From Reyranella sp. (GTDB lineage: Bacteria > Pseudomonadota > Alphaproteobacteria > Reyranellales > Reyranellaceae), in NCBI RefSeq assembly GCF_017305915.1, contig NZ_JAFKJN010000008.1, forward strand, positions 62,001 to 126,000: DNA of 64,000 bases. Reading direction: 5' to 3'. Below are positions 15,677 to 23,971 of the stretch, piece by piece. Position numbers and translations under genes: made by a program. How positions within the stretch are numbered: position 1 is the stretch's first letter; every line of letters starts with the position of its first letter. The notes under the pieces were generated by a model that was not told where the DNA came from, ran no database searches, and saw only the letters and a list, made by a program, of their open reading frames with translations.

Positions 15677-17328
15677 TCGGTGGTCAGCTTTTCCTGCTTG
15701 CCGGCAGGGTAGTAGAGCTTGCCGCTGACCACGCGGTAGCCCGCGTCCTGCAGGATCTTCTTCGACACCGCGAGCCCGGTCTTCATGGCGTCGACCGACG
15801 GGTCGTGCCAGTAGCTCAGCACCGGCGAGACGTGGCTGTTGGCCGGCACCGCGAAGTCCTGCCACGCCGCCGAGACCATCAGCCGCCGGTCGATCGCGAA
15901 GGAAAGCGCGCGGCGGAAGGCCGGGTCGTCGAACGGCGCGCGGCGGTTGTTGAAGGCCACGAACTCGAAGCCGACATCGGTCTCGGTGGTGACCACGATG
16001 TCGGGGTTCTCCTTGGCGAACTTCACCAGCACCTCGGGGTCGCCGCCGAAGAAGCCGAGAAAGTTGAGCTCGCCGCGCTTCAGCATGCCGAGCGTCGCCT
16101 CGGCATTGGGCACGATGCGCATGATCCAGCGCGCCACCTTGGGCGACCTGAAATGCTCGCCGAAGCGCTCGAGCACGATCTCCTCGTTGGGCGCCCAGCG
16201 CACGATCTTGAACGGCCCCGAGCCGGTGCGGTTGATCTCCTTGATCTGCTCGGCGTTCTCCGGCTTGCCCTCGAGGTCCTTCAGCACCGGCTCCCAGACG
16301 TGCTTGGGGATCAGGTTGATCTTGCTGAGCGAGGCGGTGAAGAAGGTGGCGTTGGGGTTCTTGAGCTTCATCGCCAGCCCGAGCTCGCCGGTCTTCTCCA
16401 TCGCGGCGATCTCGGTGACGAACGGCTTGTACATCGGCGCCTTGTCGCCGGCCGGGGCGGTGAAGGAGAAGATGATGTCGTCGACCGTCACCGGCTTGCC
16501 GTCGTGCCATTTCATGCCGGCGCGCAGCTTGATGTCGATGGTGGTGTCGTCCTTCCAGGTCACGCTCTCGGCTGCCCAGGGCTGCGGCTGGCCGTCGGGG
16601 CCGATGCGCATCAGCCGGTCCCAGATCAGGTCGGTGATCCAGCTATCGACCGCGCCGCCGATATAGAGCGGGTTGGTGGCGTTGATCGATTCGGAGCTGT
16701 TGATGATCAAATCCTTCTGCGCGCCCAGCGGCTCGATCGCGACGAAGGTCCAGATGTTGCGGATGCCGATGCCGGTCTGGTTGACCACGGTGTCGGCCTT
16801 GAACACCGCCTTGTTGTAGGCCATCGGATACTTCGGATGGACCAGGAAGGCGTAGGGCTGGTCGCGGTCGATCATCTTCTGCGCCTCGAAGATGGTCTTG
16901 CGCCGCTCCTCCCTGTCGAGCTGGGTGCGCTGCTTCTCGGCGAGCTTGTCGTACTCGGGGTTCTTGTAGCCGATGAAGTCGTAGCCCTTGTCGGCGTAGC
17001 TCGAATCGAACAGCGAGTACACGAACTCGTCGGGATCGGAGCGCTCGGGCCGGCCGACCATGCGCCACATCGTGGCGTCCCACTTGTCGCGGCTGTACCA
17101 GATCAGCGCGGTCTGCGCCTGGCGCTGCAGCGGCTTGACGTCGATGTCGAGGCCGAGCTGGCGCCATTGCTGGGCGATCAGCTGCGAGGCCTGGTAGGCC
17201 TGCGGCAGCGCCGCCTGCGGCCAGGTGTAGAGGTTGATCTTGCGCACCTTCTCCGCGGCGTTCTGCGCGAAGGCCTTCGGCGTTACGGCGGCTACGGCCG
17301 CCGCTCCCATCAGAGTCCGTCTTTTCAT
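15673..17328 (-). CDS. ABC substrate-binding protein (family 5), apparently circularly permuted
   Basis: A 551-residue periplasmic binding protein with signal peptide 1-21 (cut after AFA). Its parts come in unusual order. Residues about 28-200 hold what is normally the C-terminal lobe of SBP_bac_5 proteins: a QQWRQLGLDIDVKPL motif, DPDEFVYSLF, NPEYDKLAEKQR and EERRKTIFEAQKMIDRDQPY. Residues about 203-551 hold what normally comes first: DRLMRIGPDGQPQPWAAESV, LRAGMKWHDGKPVTVDDI, FRRALSFAIDRRLM and a stop right after KILQDAGYRV...LYYPAGK, where the usual C-lobe would begin. Length stays normal. ATG 17328 overlaps the upstream stop (ATGA) with AGGAGG close by. It is the first importer gene, behind two flavin monooxygenases. 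Confidence 0.9.
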   Translation of the reverse strand: MKRRTLMGAAAVAAVTPKAFAQNAAEKVRKINLYTWPQAALPQAYQASQLIAQQWRQLGLDIDVKPLQRQAQTALIWYSRDKWDATMWRMVGRPERSDPDEFVYSLFDSSYADKGYDFIGYKNPEYDKLAEKQRTQLDREERRKTIFEAQKMIDRDQPYAFLVHPKYPMAYNKAVFKADTVVNQTGIGIRNIWTFVAIEPLGAQKDLIINSSESINATNPLYIGGAVDSWITDLIWDRLMRIGPDGQPQPWAAESVTWKDDTTIDIKLRAGMKWHDGKPVTVDDIIFSFTAPAGDKAPMYKPFVTEIAAMEKTGELGLAMKLKNPNATFFTASLSKINLIPKHVWEPVLKDLEGKPENAEQIKEINRTGSGPFKIVRWAPNEEIVLERFGEHFRSPKVARWIMRIVPNAEATLGMLKRGELNFLGFFGGDPEVLVKFAKENPDIVVTTETDVGFEFVAFNNRRAPFDDPAFRRALSFAIDRRLMVSAAWQDFAVPANSHVSPVLSYWHDPSVDAMKTGLAVSKKILQDAGYRVVSGKLYYPAGKQEKLTTE

Positions 17329-18689
17329 GAAGCCTCCTTCAACCGGGCCTTGGTGTACCGGTTCTCCGGTATCTTGAGCCCGAGATTCTCCCTGAGTGTC
17401 TTGCCTTCGTACTCTTTGCGGAACACGCCGCGCTGCTGCAACAGCGGCACGACCTCGGTGCAGAAATCCTCGAACGGCTTGGGATAGTGGTTGCAGACGA
17501 CGTTGAAGCCGTCGGCCGCCTCTTCCGTCAGCCACTTCTCCATCTCGTCGGCCATGTATTCGGCGGTGCCGACGATCACGCGATGGCCGGTGCCGGCCGC
17601 GGTGTGCCGCGCGATCTGGCGCAGGGTCATGTTGTTGTCGCGCGCCGTCTTCACCACCAGCGCCTGGCGCGCCTTGGCGGCGTTGCTGGGCGGCAGGTCG
17701 GGCAGGGGCCCGTCGAGCGGGAATTTGGTGAGGTCGAGCCCGCCGGAAATATGCGTCAGCGACAACAGAGCCACGTCGTCGGGCATCAGCGACTGCAGGT
17801 ATTCGTAATTCGCCCTGGCGTCGTCCATGGTCTTGCCGAGCACCGGCGTCAGGCCCGGCATGATCTTGATGTCGTCGGGCGAGCGGCCGTAGTTTGCGGC
17901 GCGCTGCTTGATGTCGGCGTAGAACGCCTTGGCCTCGTCGATCTTGGTCTGCGCCGTGAACACCACGTCGGCGGTGCGCGCGGCGAGGTCGCGGCCGGCC
18001 TCGGAGGAGCCGGCCTGGGCGATCACCGGCCAGCCCTGCGGCGAGCGGGTGATGTTGAGCGGGCCCTTGACCTTGAAGTGCTTGCCGACGTGATCGAGGA
18101 AATGGACCTTGTCGCGGTCCATGTAGACGCCGCTCTCCTTGTCGCGGACCAGCCCGCCGTCCTCCCACGAATCCCACAGGCCGGTGACGACCTCGTAGAA
18201 TTCCTCGGCGCGCTCGTAGCGCTCGGCGTGGGCCATGTGCTGATCGAAGCCGAAATTCTCCGACTCGTCCTCGATCTGCGAGGTGACGAGGTTCCAGCCG
18301 GCGCGGCCCTCGCTCATGTGGTCGATCGACATGAAGCGGCGGGCGATGTTGTAGGGCTCGTTGTAGGTGGTCGTGGCGGTCGCCACCAGGCCGATCCGCT
18401 CGGTCACCATGGCGAGCGCCGCCAGCGTCGCCGTCGGCTCGAGCTTCACCGTGCGCGAGAGCTTGGACCGCGCCCGCTCGCCGCGCGCCAGTTGCCGGCT
18501 GCCCGACACGCCGACCGTGTCCTGGAAGAAGATGCAGTCGAACTTCGCCGCCTCGGCGACCTGGGTGATGTGGGCATAACCCTGGAAGTCCATGTCGTAG
18601 GTCGGGATGGCGTCGGGATGCCGCCAGCCCGCGAGATGGTTGCCCGGCACGCTGAAGAAGCCGCCGAGGCGGAGCATGCGGTTAGTCAT
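17325..18689 (-). CDS. FMN-dependent LLM monooxygenase, NtaA/SnaA/DszA family (1)
   Basis: A 454-residue luciferase-like monooxygenase that uses FMNH2 from a partner reductase. Family marks include LRLGGFFSVPGNHLAGWRHP, FFQDTVGVSG, TTTYNEPYNIARRF, GRAGWNLVTS and GPLNITRSPQGWPVIAQAGS. Members oxidise nitrilotriacetate, dibenzothiophene sulfone, pristinamycin intermediates or sulfonates. It overlaps the binding-protein gene by 4 nt, so the importer probably feeds it. No flavin reductase is adjacent. Substrate unknown. Confidence 0.93.
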   Translation of the reverse strand: MTNRMLRLGGFFSVPGNHLAGWRHPDAIPTYDMDFQGYAHITQVAEAAKFDCIFFQDTVGVSGSRQLARGERARSKLSRTVKLEPTATLAALAMVTERIGLVATATTTYNEPYNIARRFMSIDHMSEGRAGWNLVTSQIEDESENFGFDQHMAHAERYERAEEFYEVVTGLWDSWEDGGLVRDKESGVYMDRDKVHFLDHVGKHFKVKGPLNITRSPQGWPVIAQAGSSEAGRDLAARTADVVFTAQTKIDEAKAFYADIKQRAANYGRSPDDIKIMPGLTPVLGKTMDDARANYEYLQSLMPDDVALLSLTHISGGLDLTKFPLDGPLPDLPPSNAAKARQALVVKTARDNNMTLRQIARHTAAGTGHRVIVGTAEYMADEMEKWLTEEAADGFNVVCNHYPKPFEDFCTEVVPLLQQRGVFRKEYEGKTLRENLGLKIPENRYTKARLKEAS

Positions 18690-18703
18690 TGGACGCCCTC
18701 ATT

Positions 18704-18753
18704 GGACCGCTGGCTTCCAGCCCGCTGATGAGCGTGCAGGATGCGCGCGGTCC
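18704..18753. repeat. REP-like GGACCGC palindrome, copy 2
   Basis: A 50-bp element with ends GGACCGC and GCGCGGTCC and inner text GATGAGCGTGCAGGATGCG. It is closely similar to the copy at 36910-36977. It fills the 77-bp gap between two monooxygenase genes and can fold into a hairpin in the mRNA. Confidence 0.65.
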
Positions 18754-18766
18754 ACATGACACGATC

Positions 18767-20155
18767 TCAGCCATTGGACGCCGCCACTGAGACGGCCACG
18801 CTCACGCGGTTCTTCGCGAACCGGTTCGGCGGGATCGGGACGCCGAGATTGCCGCGGAAGGTCGTGCTCTCGTACTCGGTGCGGAACATCCCGCGCCGCT
18901 GCAGCTCGGGGATCACCATGTCGACCCATTCCTCGAGCGGCCTGGGATAGTGCGCGAACAGGAGGTTGAAGCCGTCGGCGGCGCCCTGCTCGAGCCATTC
19001 CGTCAGGTCGTCGGCGATCGATTGCGGCGTGCCCCAGATCACGCGATGGGTCTGGCTCATCGCCAGCACGCGGCCGATGTCGCGGATGGTCATGCCGCGC
19101 TTGCCCATGGCGATGATGCGATCCTGGCGCGCCCGCGCCGCGTTGGAGGGCTTGAGCGGCGGCAGCGGCCCGTCGGGATCCATCGAGAAGATGTCGACGC
19201 CGCCCGCCAGCCGCGCCACCGCGGCGATGCCGACGCCGTCATCGACCAGCGCGCGCAGCTCCTGGTACTTCTCCTCCGCCTCCGCCATGGTCCGGCCGAC
19301 GATCGGCTGGATGCCCGGGAAGACGCGGATCTCGTCCGGCCGGCGGCCATGCTTCTCCATGCGCCGACGGATGCTGTCGCGGAAGGCGCGGCCCTCGGGG
19401 ATGGTGTCCTGCGCGGTGAAGATCAGGTCGGCGGTGCGGGCGGCGAGCTCCATGCCGACATCCGACGAGCCCGCCTGCGCCACCACCGGCCGGCCCTGCG
19501 GCGAGCGCGCGACGTTGAGCGGCCCGCGCACGTTGAAGTATTCCCCCTTGTGATTGAGGATGTGCATCTTGTCGTAGTCGAACCACTGGCCCGTCGCCTT
19601 GTCGCGCAGGAAGGCGTCGTCCTCCCAGGTGTCCCACAGCCCGACCACGACGTCGTGAAACTCCGACGCCCGCTCGTAGCGGATGCCGTGCTCGAAATGC
19701 TGGTCGCGGCCGAAGTTCACCGCCTCGTCCTCGGCCTGCGAGGTCACGAGGTTCCAGCCGGCGCGGCCGCCGCTGATATGGTCGATGGTGAGGAAGCGGC
19801 GCGCCACGTTGTAGGGCTCGTTGTACGAGGTCGTACAGGTCGAGATCAGGCCGAGGTTCCTGGTGATGGCGCCGATCGCGGCGATCGCGGTCATCGGCTC
19901 GATATGCGCCTGCCGTCCGCTCTTCACCCGGAACGGCTGGCCGCCATAGACCGCGGTGCTGCCGGGGATGGCGACCGAGTCCTGGAAGAACATGCAGTCG
20001 AGCAGGCCGCGCTCGGCAGTGCGTGCCATGTGAAGCAGCAGCTTCGGCGAGAGATCGGTCTCGGGAACGGCCTCGGGATGGCGCCATCCGGTCGGATGGC
20101 AGCTGGGCACGCTCATGAACGCGCCGAAGCGCAGCTTGCGTGCGGTCGTCGTCAT
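18767..20155 (-). CDS. FMN-dependent LLM monooxygenase, NtaA/SnaA/DszA family (2)
   Basis: A 462-residue paralogue of the protein at 17325, with the same landmarks in order: LRFGAFMSVPSCHPTGWRHP, FFQDSVAIPGS, TTSYNEPYNVARRF, GRAGWNLVTS and GPLNVARSPQGRPVVAQAGS. I chose ATG 20155; a GTG lies four codons upstream and no clear ribosome-binding site decides. It opens the long minus-strand run that ends with the ABC ATPase at 11732. Two paralogues may act on different substrates or in successive steps. Confidence 0.92.
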   Translation of the reverse strand: MTTTARKLRFGAFMSVPSCHPTGWRHPEAVPETDLSPKLLLHMARTAERGLLDCMFFQDSVAIPGSTAVYGGQPFRVKSGRQAHIEPMTAIAAIGAITRNLGLISTCTTSYNEPYNVARRFLTIDHISGGRAGWNLVTSQAEDEAVNFGRDQHFEHGIRYERASEFHDVVVGLWDTWEDDAFLRDKATGQWFDYDKMHILNHKGEYFNVRGPLNVARSPQGRPVVAQAGSSDVGMELAARTADLIFTAQDTIPEGRAFRDSIRRRMEKHGRRPDEIRVFPGIQPIVGRTMAEAEEKYQELRALVDDGVGIAAVARLAGGVDIFSMDPDGPLPPLKPSNAARARQDRIIAMGKRGMTIRDIGRVLAMSQTHRVIWGTPQSIADDLTEWLEQGAADGFNLLFAHYPRPLEEWVDMVIPELQRRGMFRTEYESTTFRGNLGVPIPPNRFAKNRVSVAVSVAASNG

Positions 20156-20375
20156 CGGGAACACCACTCAGGACCTGCGAAGGCGGAAGCAGTTAGTGTG
20201 CCAAGAAAAGCGCGGTACGGCCATCCTTCCCGCGCGCGGTTCAGCGCCTGTTTCGTTCGCTCAACGGCCGTCGGCGGATCGTCCGGCCGGAAGGGTAACC
20301 GGGGCGCCCGGGCTTGCGTCCGTGCAGCCAAAAGCGGACACTTCCTGACACGTCAGTAGCCGGAGTCGCTCAGCG

Positions 20376-20406
20376 TAAACCTCGTTCCATGAAACAGGGA
20401 GGTTTA
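20376..20406 (+). promoter_or_regulatory. Hairpin that covers the MFS ribosome-binding site
   Basis: TAAACCTC (20376-20383) pairs perfectly with GAGGTTTA (20399-20406) across a 15-nt loop. The 3' arm contains most of the AGGGAGG ribosome-binding site of the gene starting at 20411. The folded leader would hide this site, suggesting control at translation initiation. No ligand or trigger is evident. The rest of 20156-20375 shows no recognisable feature. Confidence 0.5.
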
Positions 20407-20410
20407 GCCG

Positions 20411-21694
20411 ATGTCCGCGTCCAGCCCTTCTGCGTTGCTGCCCTGGTACAAAGAGCCGACCAAGGACCAATGGTACGCCTATAGCGCGTCCTGGCTCGGT
20501 TGGACGCTCGATGCGTTCGACTTCACCGTGTTCCTGTTCATCATCGGTCCGATCGCCGACGAGTTCAAAGTCCCGGTGACCGAGGTGACCATCGTGTTCA
20601 CCCTGACGCTGTGGATGCGCCTCCTGGGCGCGACCGCCGCGGGCTGGCTGGGCGACCGCATCGGCCGGCGATGGCCGCTGATGATCTCCATCCTGTGGTA
20701 CTCGTTCTGCAACTTCATCGCGGGCTTCTCGCCGACCTTCATGTTCCTGCTGGTCTTCCGTACCCTGCTGGGCATCGGCATGGGCGCCGAATGGCCGGCC
20801 GGCGCGTCGCTGGCGATGGAATCCTGGCCGACGCGCTCGCGCGGCTTGATGAGCGGCATCCTGCAGGGCTCGTGGGGCCTCGGCTACGCGCTCGCGGCCG
20901 GCGCCAACTGGCTGCTGTTCGCCGACTTCGGCTGGCGCGGCCTGCTGTGGATCGGCATCCTGCCGGCGCTCGCGGTGCTCTACATCCGCTTCTTCGTCAA
21001 GGAGCCGGAGGTGTGGGCGGAGAACAAGCGCCAGCAGACCGCCGAGCACACCGAGGTCACGCTGCCGCTCTTCACCATCTTCAAGCGCAAGTACATCTGG
21101 AACACCCTGACCGGCTGCTTCTGGATGGCCTCGGCGTTCTGCGTCTACTACTCGATCTGGGCGCTGTTCCCGACCTACCTGCAGCGCGAGCTGCACTGGA
21201 CGCCGGCGCAGGTCTTCGTGCCGATCTTCTTCGCCAACATCATCGTGTTCGGGGGCAGCGCGCTGTGGGGCTTCGTCTCCGACAAATGGGGACGGCGGCC
21301 CGGCATCTACATCCCGGCGATCATCGGCATCTTCATAACGCCGCTCTACCTGCACACCACCGATCCGACCTGGGTGGTCGGCGGCTTCATCCTGCAGGGC
21401 CTGTTCCTGGGCTCGATCTACGGCCAGAACCCGAGCTACCTCTGTGAGCGCTTCCCGACCGAGGTGCGGGCGACGGCCTCCGGCTTCGTCTATCACCAGG
21501 GCGCCATCTTCGGCGGCGTGATCGCGCCGCTGCTGAGCTACTTCGCGAACGAGATGAAGATGGGCTACGCCTGGCCGATGATGGTCAGCACCATGGGCTT
21601 CGCCATCCTGGTCGTGATCTTCGTGCTGCTCGGCCCGGAGACCAAGGGCAAGGAGCTCACCTCCAAGCTCGAGGTGTTCCAGCCGGCGGAGTGA
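20411..21694 (+). CDS. MFS transporter, sialate/aromatic-acid-porter type
   Basis: A 427-residue twelve-helix secondary carrier. The loop 2-3 motif is GWLGDRIGRRWPL, and the motif WTLDAFDFTVFLFIIGPIAD in helix 1 is typical of SHS/AAHS-type proton symporters for organic acids (DxFDF pattern). A matching loop 8-9 motif GFVSDKWGRRPG is present. It is divergent from the monooxygenase-importer run and may bring in the same or a related acidic compound. AGGGAGG lies 8 nt before the ATG, in a hairpin. Confidence 0.88.
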   Translation: MSASSPSALLPWYKEPTKDQWYAYSASWLGWTLDAFDFTVFLFIIGPIADEFKVPVTEVTIVFTLTLWMRLLGATAAGWLGDRIGRRWPLMISILWYSFCNFIAGFSPTFMFLLVFRTLLGIGMGAEWPAGASLAMESWPTRSRGLMSGILQGSWGLGYALAAGANWLLFADFGWRGLLWIGILPALAVLYIRFFVKEPEVWAENKRQQTAEHTEVTLPLFTIFKRKYIWNTLTGCFWMASAFCVYYSIWALFPTYLQRELHWTPAQVFVPIFFANIIVFGGSALWGFVSDKWGRRPGIYIPAIIGIFITPLYLHTTDPTWVVGGFILQGLFLGSIYGQNPSYLCERFPTEVRATASGFVYHQGAIFGGVIAPLLSYFANEMKMGYAWPMMVSTMGFAILVVIFVLLGPETKGKELTSKLEVFQPAE

Positions 21695-21706
21695 GCCGGG
21701 AGCAAC

Positions 21707-21863
21707 CCTCCCCATTCAAATGGGGAGGTGTCAGCGTCTTACGCTGACGGAGGGGTCATGGGCCGCAGTCATGTTGTGGCTCAGACCCCTCCGTCGCGGG
21801 TAGGGCACTTTCACGCGGAGCGTGAAAGTGCCGACGCACCACCTCCCCATATGAATGGGGAGG
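21707..21863. repeat. 157-bp multi-hairpin repeat element
   Basis: Bounded by two near-identical palindromes, CCTCCCCATTCAAATGGGG and CCTCCCCATATGAATGGGG (each followed by AGG). Inside are further inverted repeats: AGCGTCTTACGCT, GGAGGGGTC with GACCCCTCC, and CACTTTCACG with CGTGAAAGTG. A single such palindrome recurs at 38592. It has no coding content. It lies between an MFS gene and a prpD-like gene and could act as a terminator or transcript stabiliser. Confidence 0.75.
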
Positions 21864-21906
21864 AGTGCGATGGACAACGCGTCCGGCGTGCCGCATCTCT
21901 CGGGCC

Positions 21907-23250
21907 ATGCAGCCCCGACCCGGAACCACCGAAACTCTCGCCCGCTTCGTCGTCGACACCCGGTGGGACGACATCCCCGCCGAGGCGCGCCACGAGGCCA
22001 AGCGGGCGCTGCTGAACTTCTTCGCCGTGGCGCTGGCGGGCTGCCGCACCGAGCCGGTGGCGATGGCGCTGAAGTCGCTGGCGGAATTCTCCGGCGGCCG
22101 GCAGGCGACGGTGATCGGCCGCCGCGATCGCATCGACGCGCTGAGTGCCGCCTTCCTCAACGCCGCCGGCGCCAACGTCTTCGACTATTGCGACACCCAC
22201 CTGCCGACGGTCGTGCATCCGACCTCGCCGCTCGCGCCTGCGGTGCTGGCGATGGCCGAGCTGCAGCGCGTCACCGGGCCGGAGTTCCTGACCGCCTTCG
22301 TGCTGGGTTTCGAGATCGAATGCCGGATCGGCGCCGCCATCTCGCCCGGCCATTATCCGAAGGGCTGGCACATCACCTCGACCTGTGGCGTGTTCGCCGC
22401 GGCCGCGGCGGCGGGCAAGTTGCTGGGCCTCGCCGCGCAACCGATGGTGTGGGCGCTGGGCACGGCGGCGACGCAGTCGGCCGGCCTCTGCGAGTGCCTG
22501 GGATGGCCGGCCAAGAGCGTCAGCGTCGGCAACGCCGCGCGCAACGGCCTGTGGTCGGCGCTGCTGGCCGAGAAGGGCTTCGCCGGCCCGCCCGAGCCGC
22601 TGGCCGGCGCCCAAGGCTTCTTCGCGGTGATGGACGAGCCGGTGAACTGGTCGGGCCTGCTCGACGGGCTGGGCCAGGACTGGCAGGTCGCCAACAACTC
22701 GATCAAGCCGTATCCCTCGGGCTTCGTCATCCACCCGCTGCTCGACCTGGCGCTCGACTGGCGCCGCGCCAACCCGAAGGCCGTGGTCGAGAAGGTACGC
22801 GCCCGCGGCAACCCGCTGCTGCTGCAGCGCACCGACCGGCCGGAGGTCAGGACCGGCCGCGAGGCCCAGGTCAGCCTGCAGCACGCCGTCGCCGCGGCAC
22901 TGGTGCTGGGCCGGGCGGGGCTTGCCGAGTTCACCGATGCCTGCGTCAACGATTCCGCGGTGTCGGCGCTGCGCCGCAAGGTCGAGGTCGCGGCCAAGGA
23001 CGGCCTCTCGACCATCGCCGCCGAGATGGATTTCGTGACGTCGGACGGCAAGACGCACAGCGTCTCGACGCAAGCCGCGCGCGGCAGCGCCGCCAACCCG
23101 CTGAAGGACGCCGAGATCGAGGAGAAGCTCAGGATCGAGGCCGATAGCTGGCAGAAGGGCCACGACATCCAGCCGCTGATCGACGCGGTCTGGGCGGTCG
23201 ACCGGAGCGAGGACGTGTCGTCGCTGGCGAGGCTCGCAGTTCCGGGCTAA
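21907..23250 (+). CDS. MmgE/PrpD family protein
   Basis: A 447-residue cytoplasmic protein of the 2-methylcitrate dehydratase / cis-aconitate decarboxylase fold. Recognised by ETLARFVVDTRWDDIPAEA, the region FDYCDTHLPTVVHPTSPLAP, the hinge CRIGAAISPGHYPKGWHITS and IKPYPSGFVIHPLLD. The all-helical domain comes first and the smaller alpha/beta domain after residue about 270. I chose ATG 21907, close to where family similarity starts; GTG 21865 inside the preceding repeat has a better ribosome-binding sequence and cannot be excluded. Substrate is not predictable. Confidence 0.88.
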   Translation: MQPRPGTTETLARFVVDTRWDDIPAEARHEAKRALLNFFAVALAGCRTEPVAMALKSLAEFSGGRQATVIGRRDRIDALSAAFLNAAGANVFDYCDTHLPTVVHPTSPLAPAVLAMAELQRVTGPEFLTAFVLGFEIECRIGAAISPGHYPKGWHITSTCGVFAAAAAAGKLLGLAAQPMVWALGTAATQSAGLCECLGWPAKSVSVGNAARNGLWSALLAEKGFAGPPEPLAGAQGFFAVMDEPVNWSGLLDGLGQDWQVANNSIKPYPSGFVIHPLLDLALDWRRANPKAVVEKVRARGNPLLLQRTDRPEVRTGREAQVSLQHAVAAALVLGRAGLAEFTDACVNDSAVSALRRKVEVAAKDGLSTIAAEMDFVTSDGKTHSVSTQAARGSAANPLKDAEIEEKLRIEADSWQKGHDIQPLIDAVWAVDRSEDVSSLARLAVPG

Positions 23251-23381
23251 TGGTTGCCTCGCGGGCGGCCCTTCTTGCGATCAACCATGGATTGTAGAGG
23301 AAGCCGCAATCCGGTCATTTTCGTATGATCCCATAAGCTTGAACGAACGAGATCCCGTTGTTGCCGCTGTCCTTCCGTCGC

Positions 23382-23957
23382 ATGGGGAGTTTCGGCAGAA
23401 GTGCCGTTGAAGGAGGGCTGCTCTTTGTCGCCCTCGTCCTTCTATGGAAAGCAATCTTCCTTTTGGAGCCATGCGTCGGGCGTCTGAATGCTCAGCCCGA
23501 TTTCGACGGCGGCGATCTTGTCTGGTGTGCCCGTTCGATTCTCGACCGACTGTCGGTGCCGGATCCGCCAGTCCTGTCGCACTACCTGTCACTCGCCGTA
23601 CTCGCCCTGCTCTTGGTTGGCTTGTGGCATGGCGTCGTCGCCGTCTGGCGTTGGTGGCGCGTTTCCCGGGCTCGCCAGTGGATTGCGGAGCGATCGGGGC
23701 GAGTGGTCTTCGTCCTGCGATATGTCCTGGTTCTCGCCGTTTGCGCCGCTGTCGACTGGCTGGTTCCGACTGTTCAGCCTTGCATCTCCGATTTTTTCTA
23801 CAGCCCGGCCAGTGGCTTCGAGTGTCAGTTCTTCCAGCATAGATTGCCGCCCGTACCTCTTTCTCTCGATCCGGGCGGCACGCCGTTGCCCGTCGCCGCG
23901 TTCTTCATCGTCTTAATCTGGTATGCTTACGATGCCAGACGCGCTGCGCGAACATAG
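23382..23957 (+). CDS. Unknown four-helix membrane protein
   Basis: A 191-residue protein that I do not recognise. Hydrophobic segments lie near residues 8-27, 70-90, 112-132 and 168-185. Between the third and fourth is a Cys-containing loop (VQPCISDFFYSPASGFECQF) that would face the periplasm. The start could also be TTG 23358. Codon choice is less GC-biased than in most neighbours, hinting at transfer. It is convergent with the large gene ending at 23972. Confidence 0.6.
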   Translation: MGSFGRSAVEGGLLFVALVLLWKAIFLLEPCVGRLNAQPDFDGGDLVWCARSILDRLSVPDPPVLSHYLSLAVLALLLVGLWHGVVAVWRWWRVSRARQWIAERSGRVVFVLRYVLVLAVCAAVDWLVPTVQPCISDFFYSPASGFECQFFQHRLPPVPLSLDPGGTPLPVAAFFIVLIWYAYDARRAART

Positions 23958-23971
23958 TGCGCGCTTGGCGC

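Noticed and set aside
17329..18177. Upstream extension of the binding-protein frame
   Set aside because: The frame is open but lies inside the monooxygenase gene and has no family resemblance; the signal peptide and AGGAGG fix the start at 17328.
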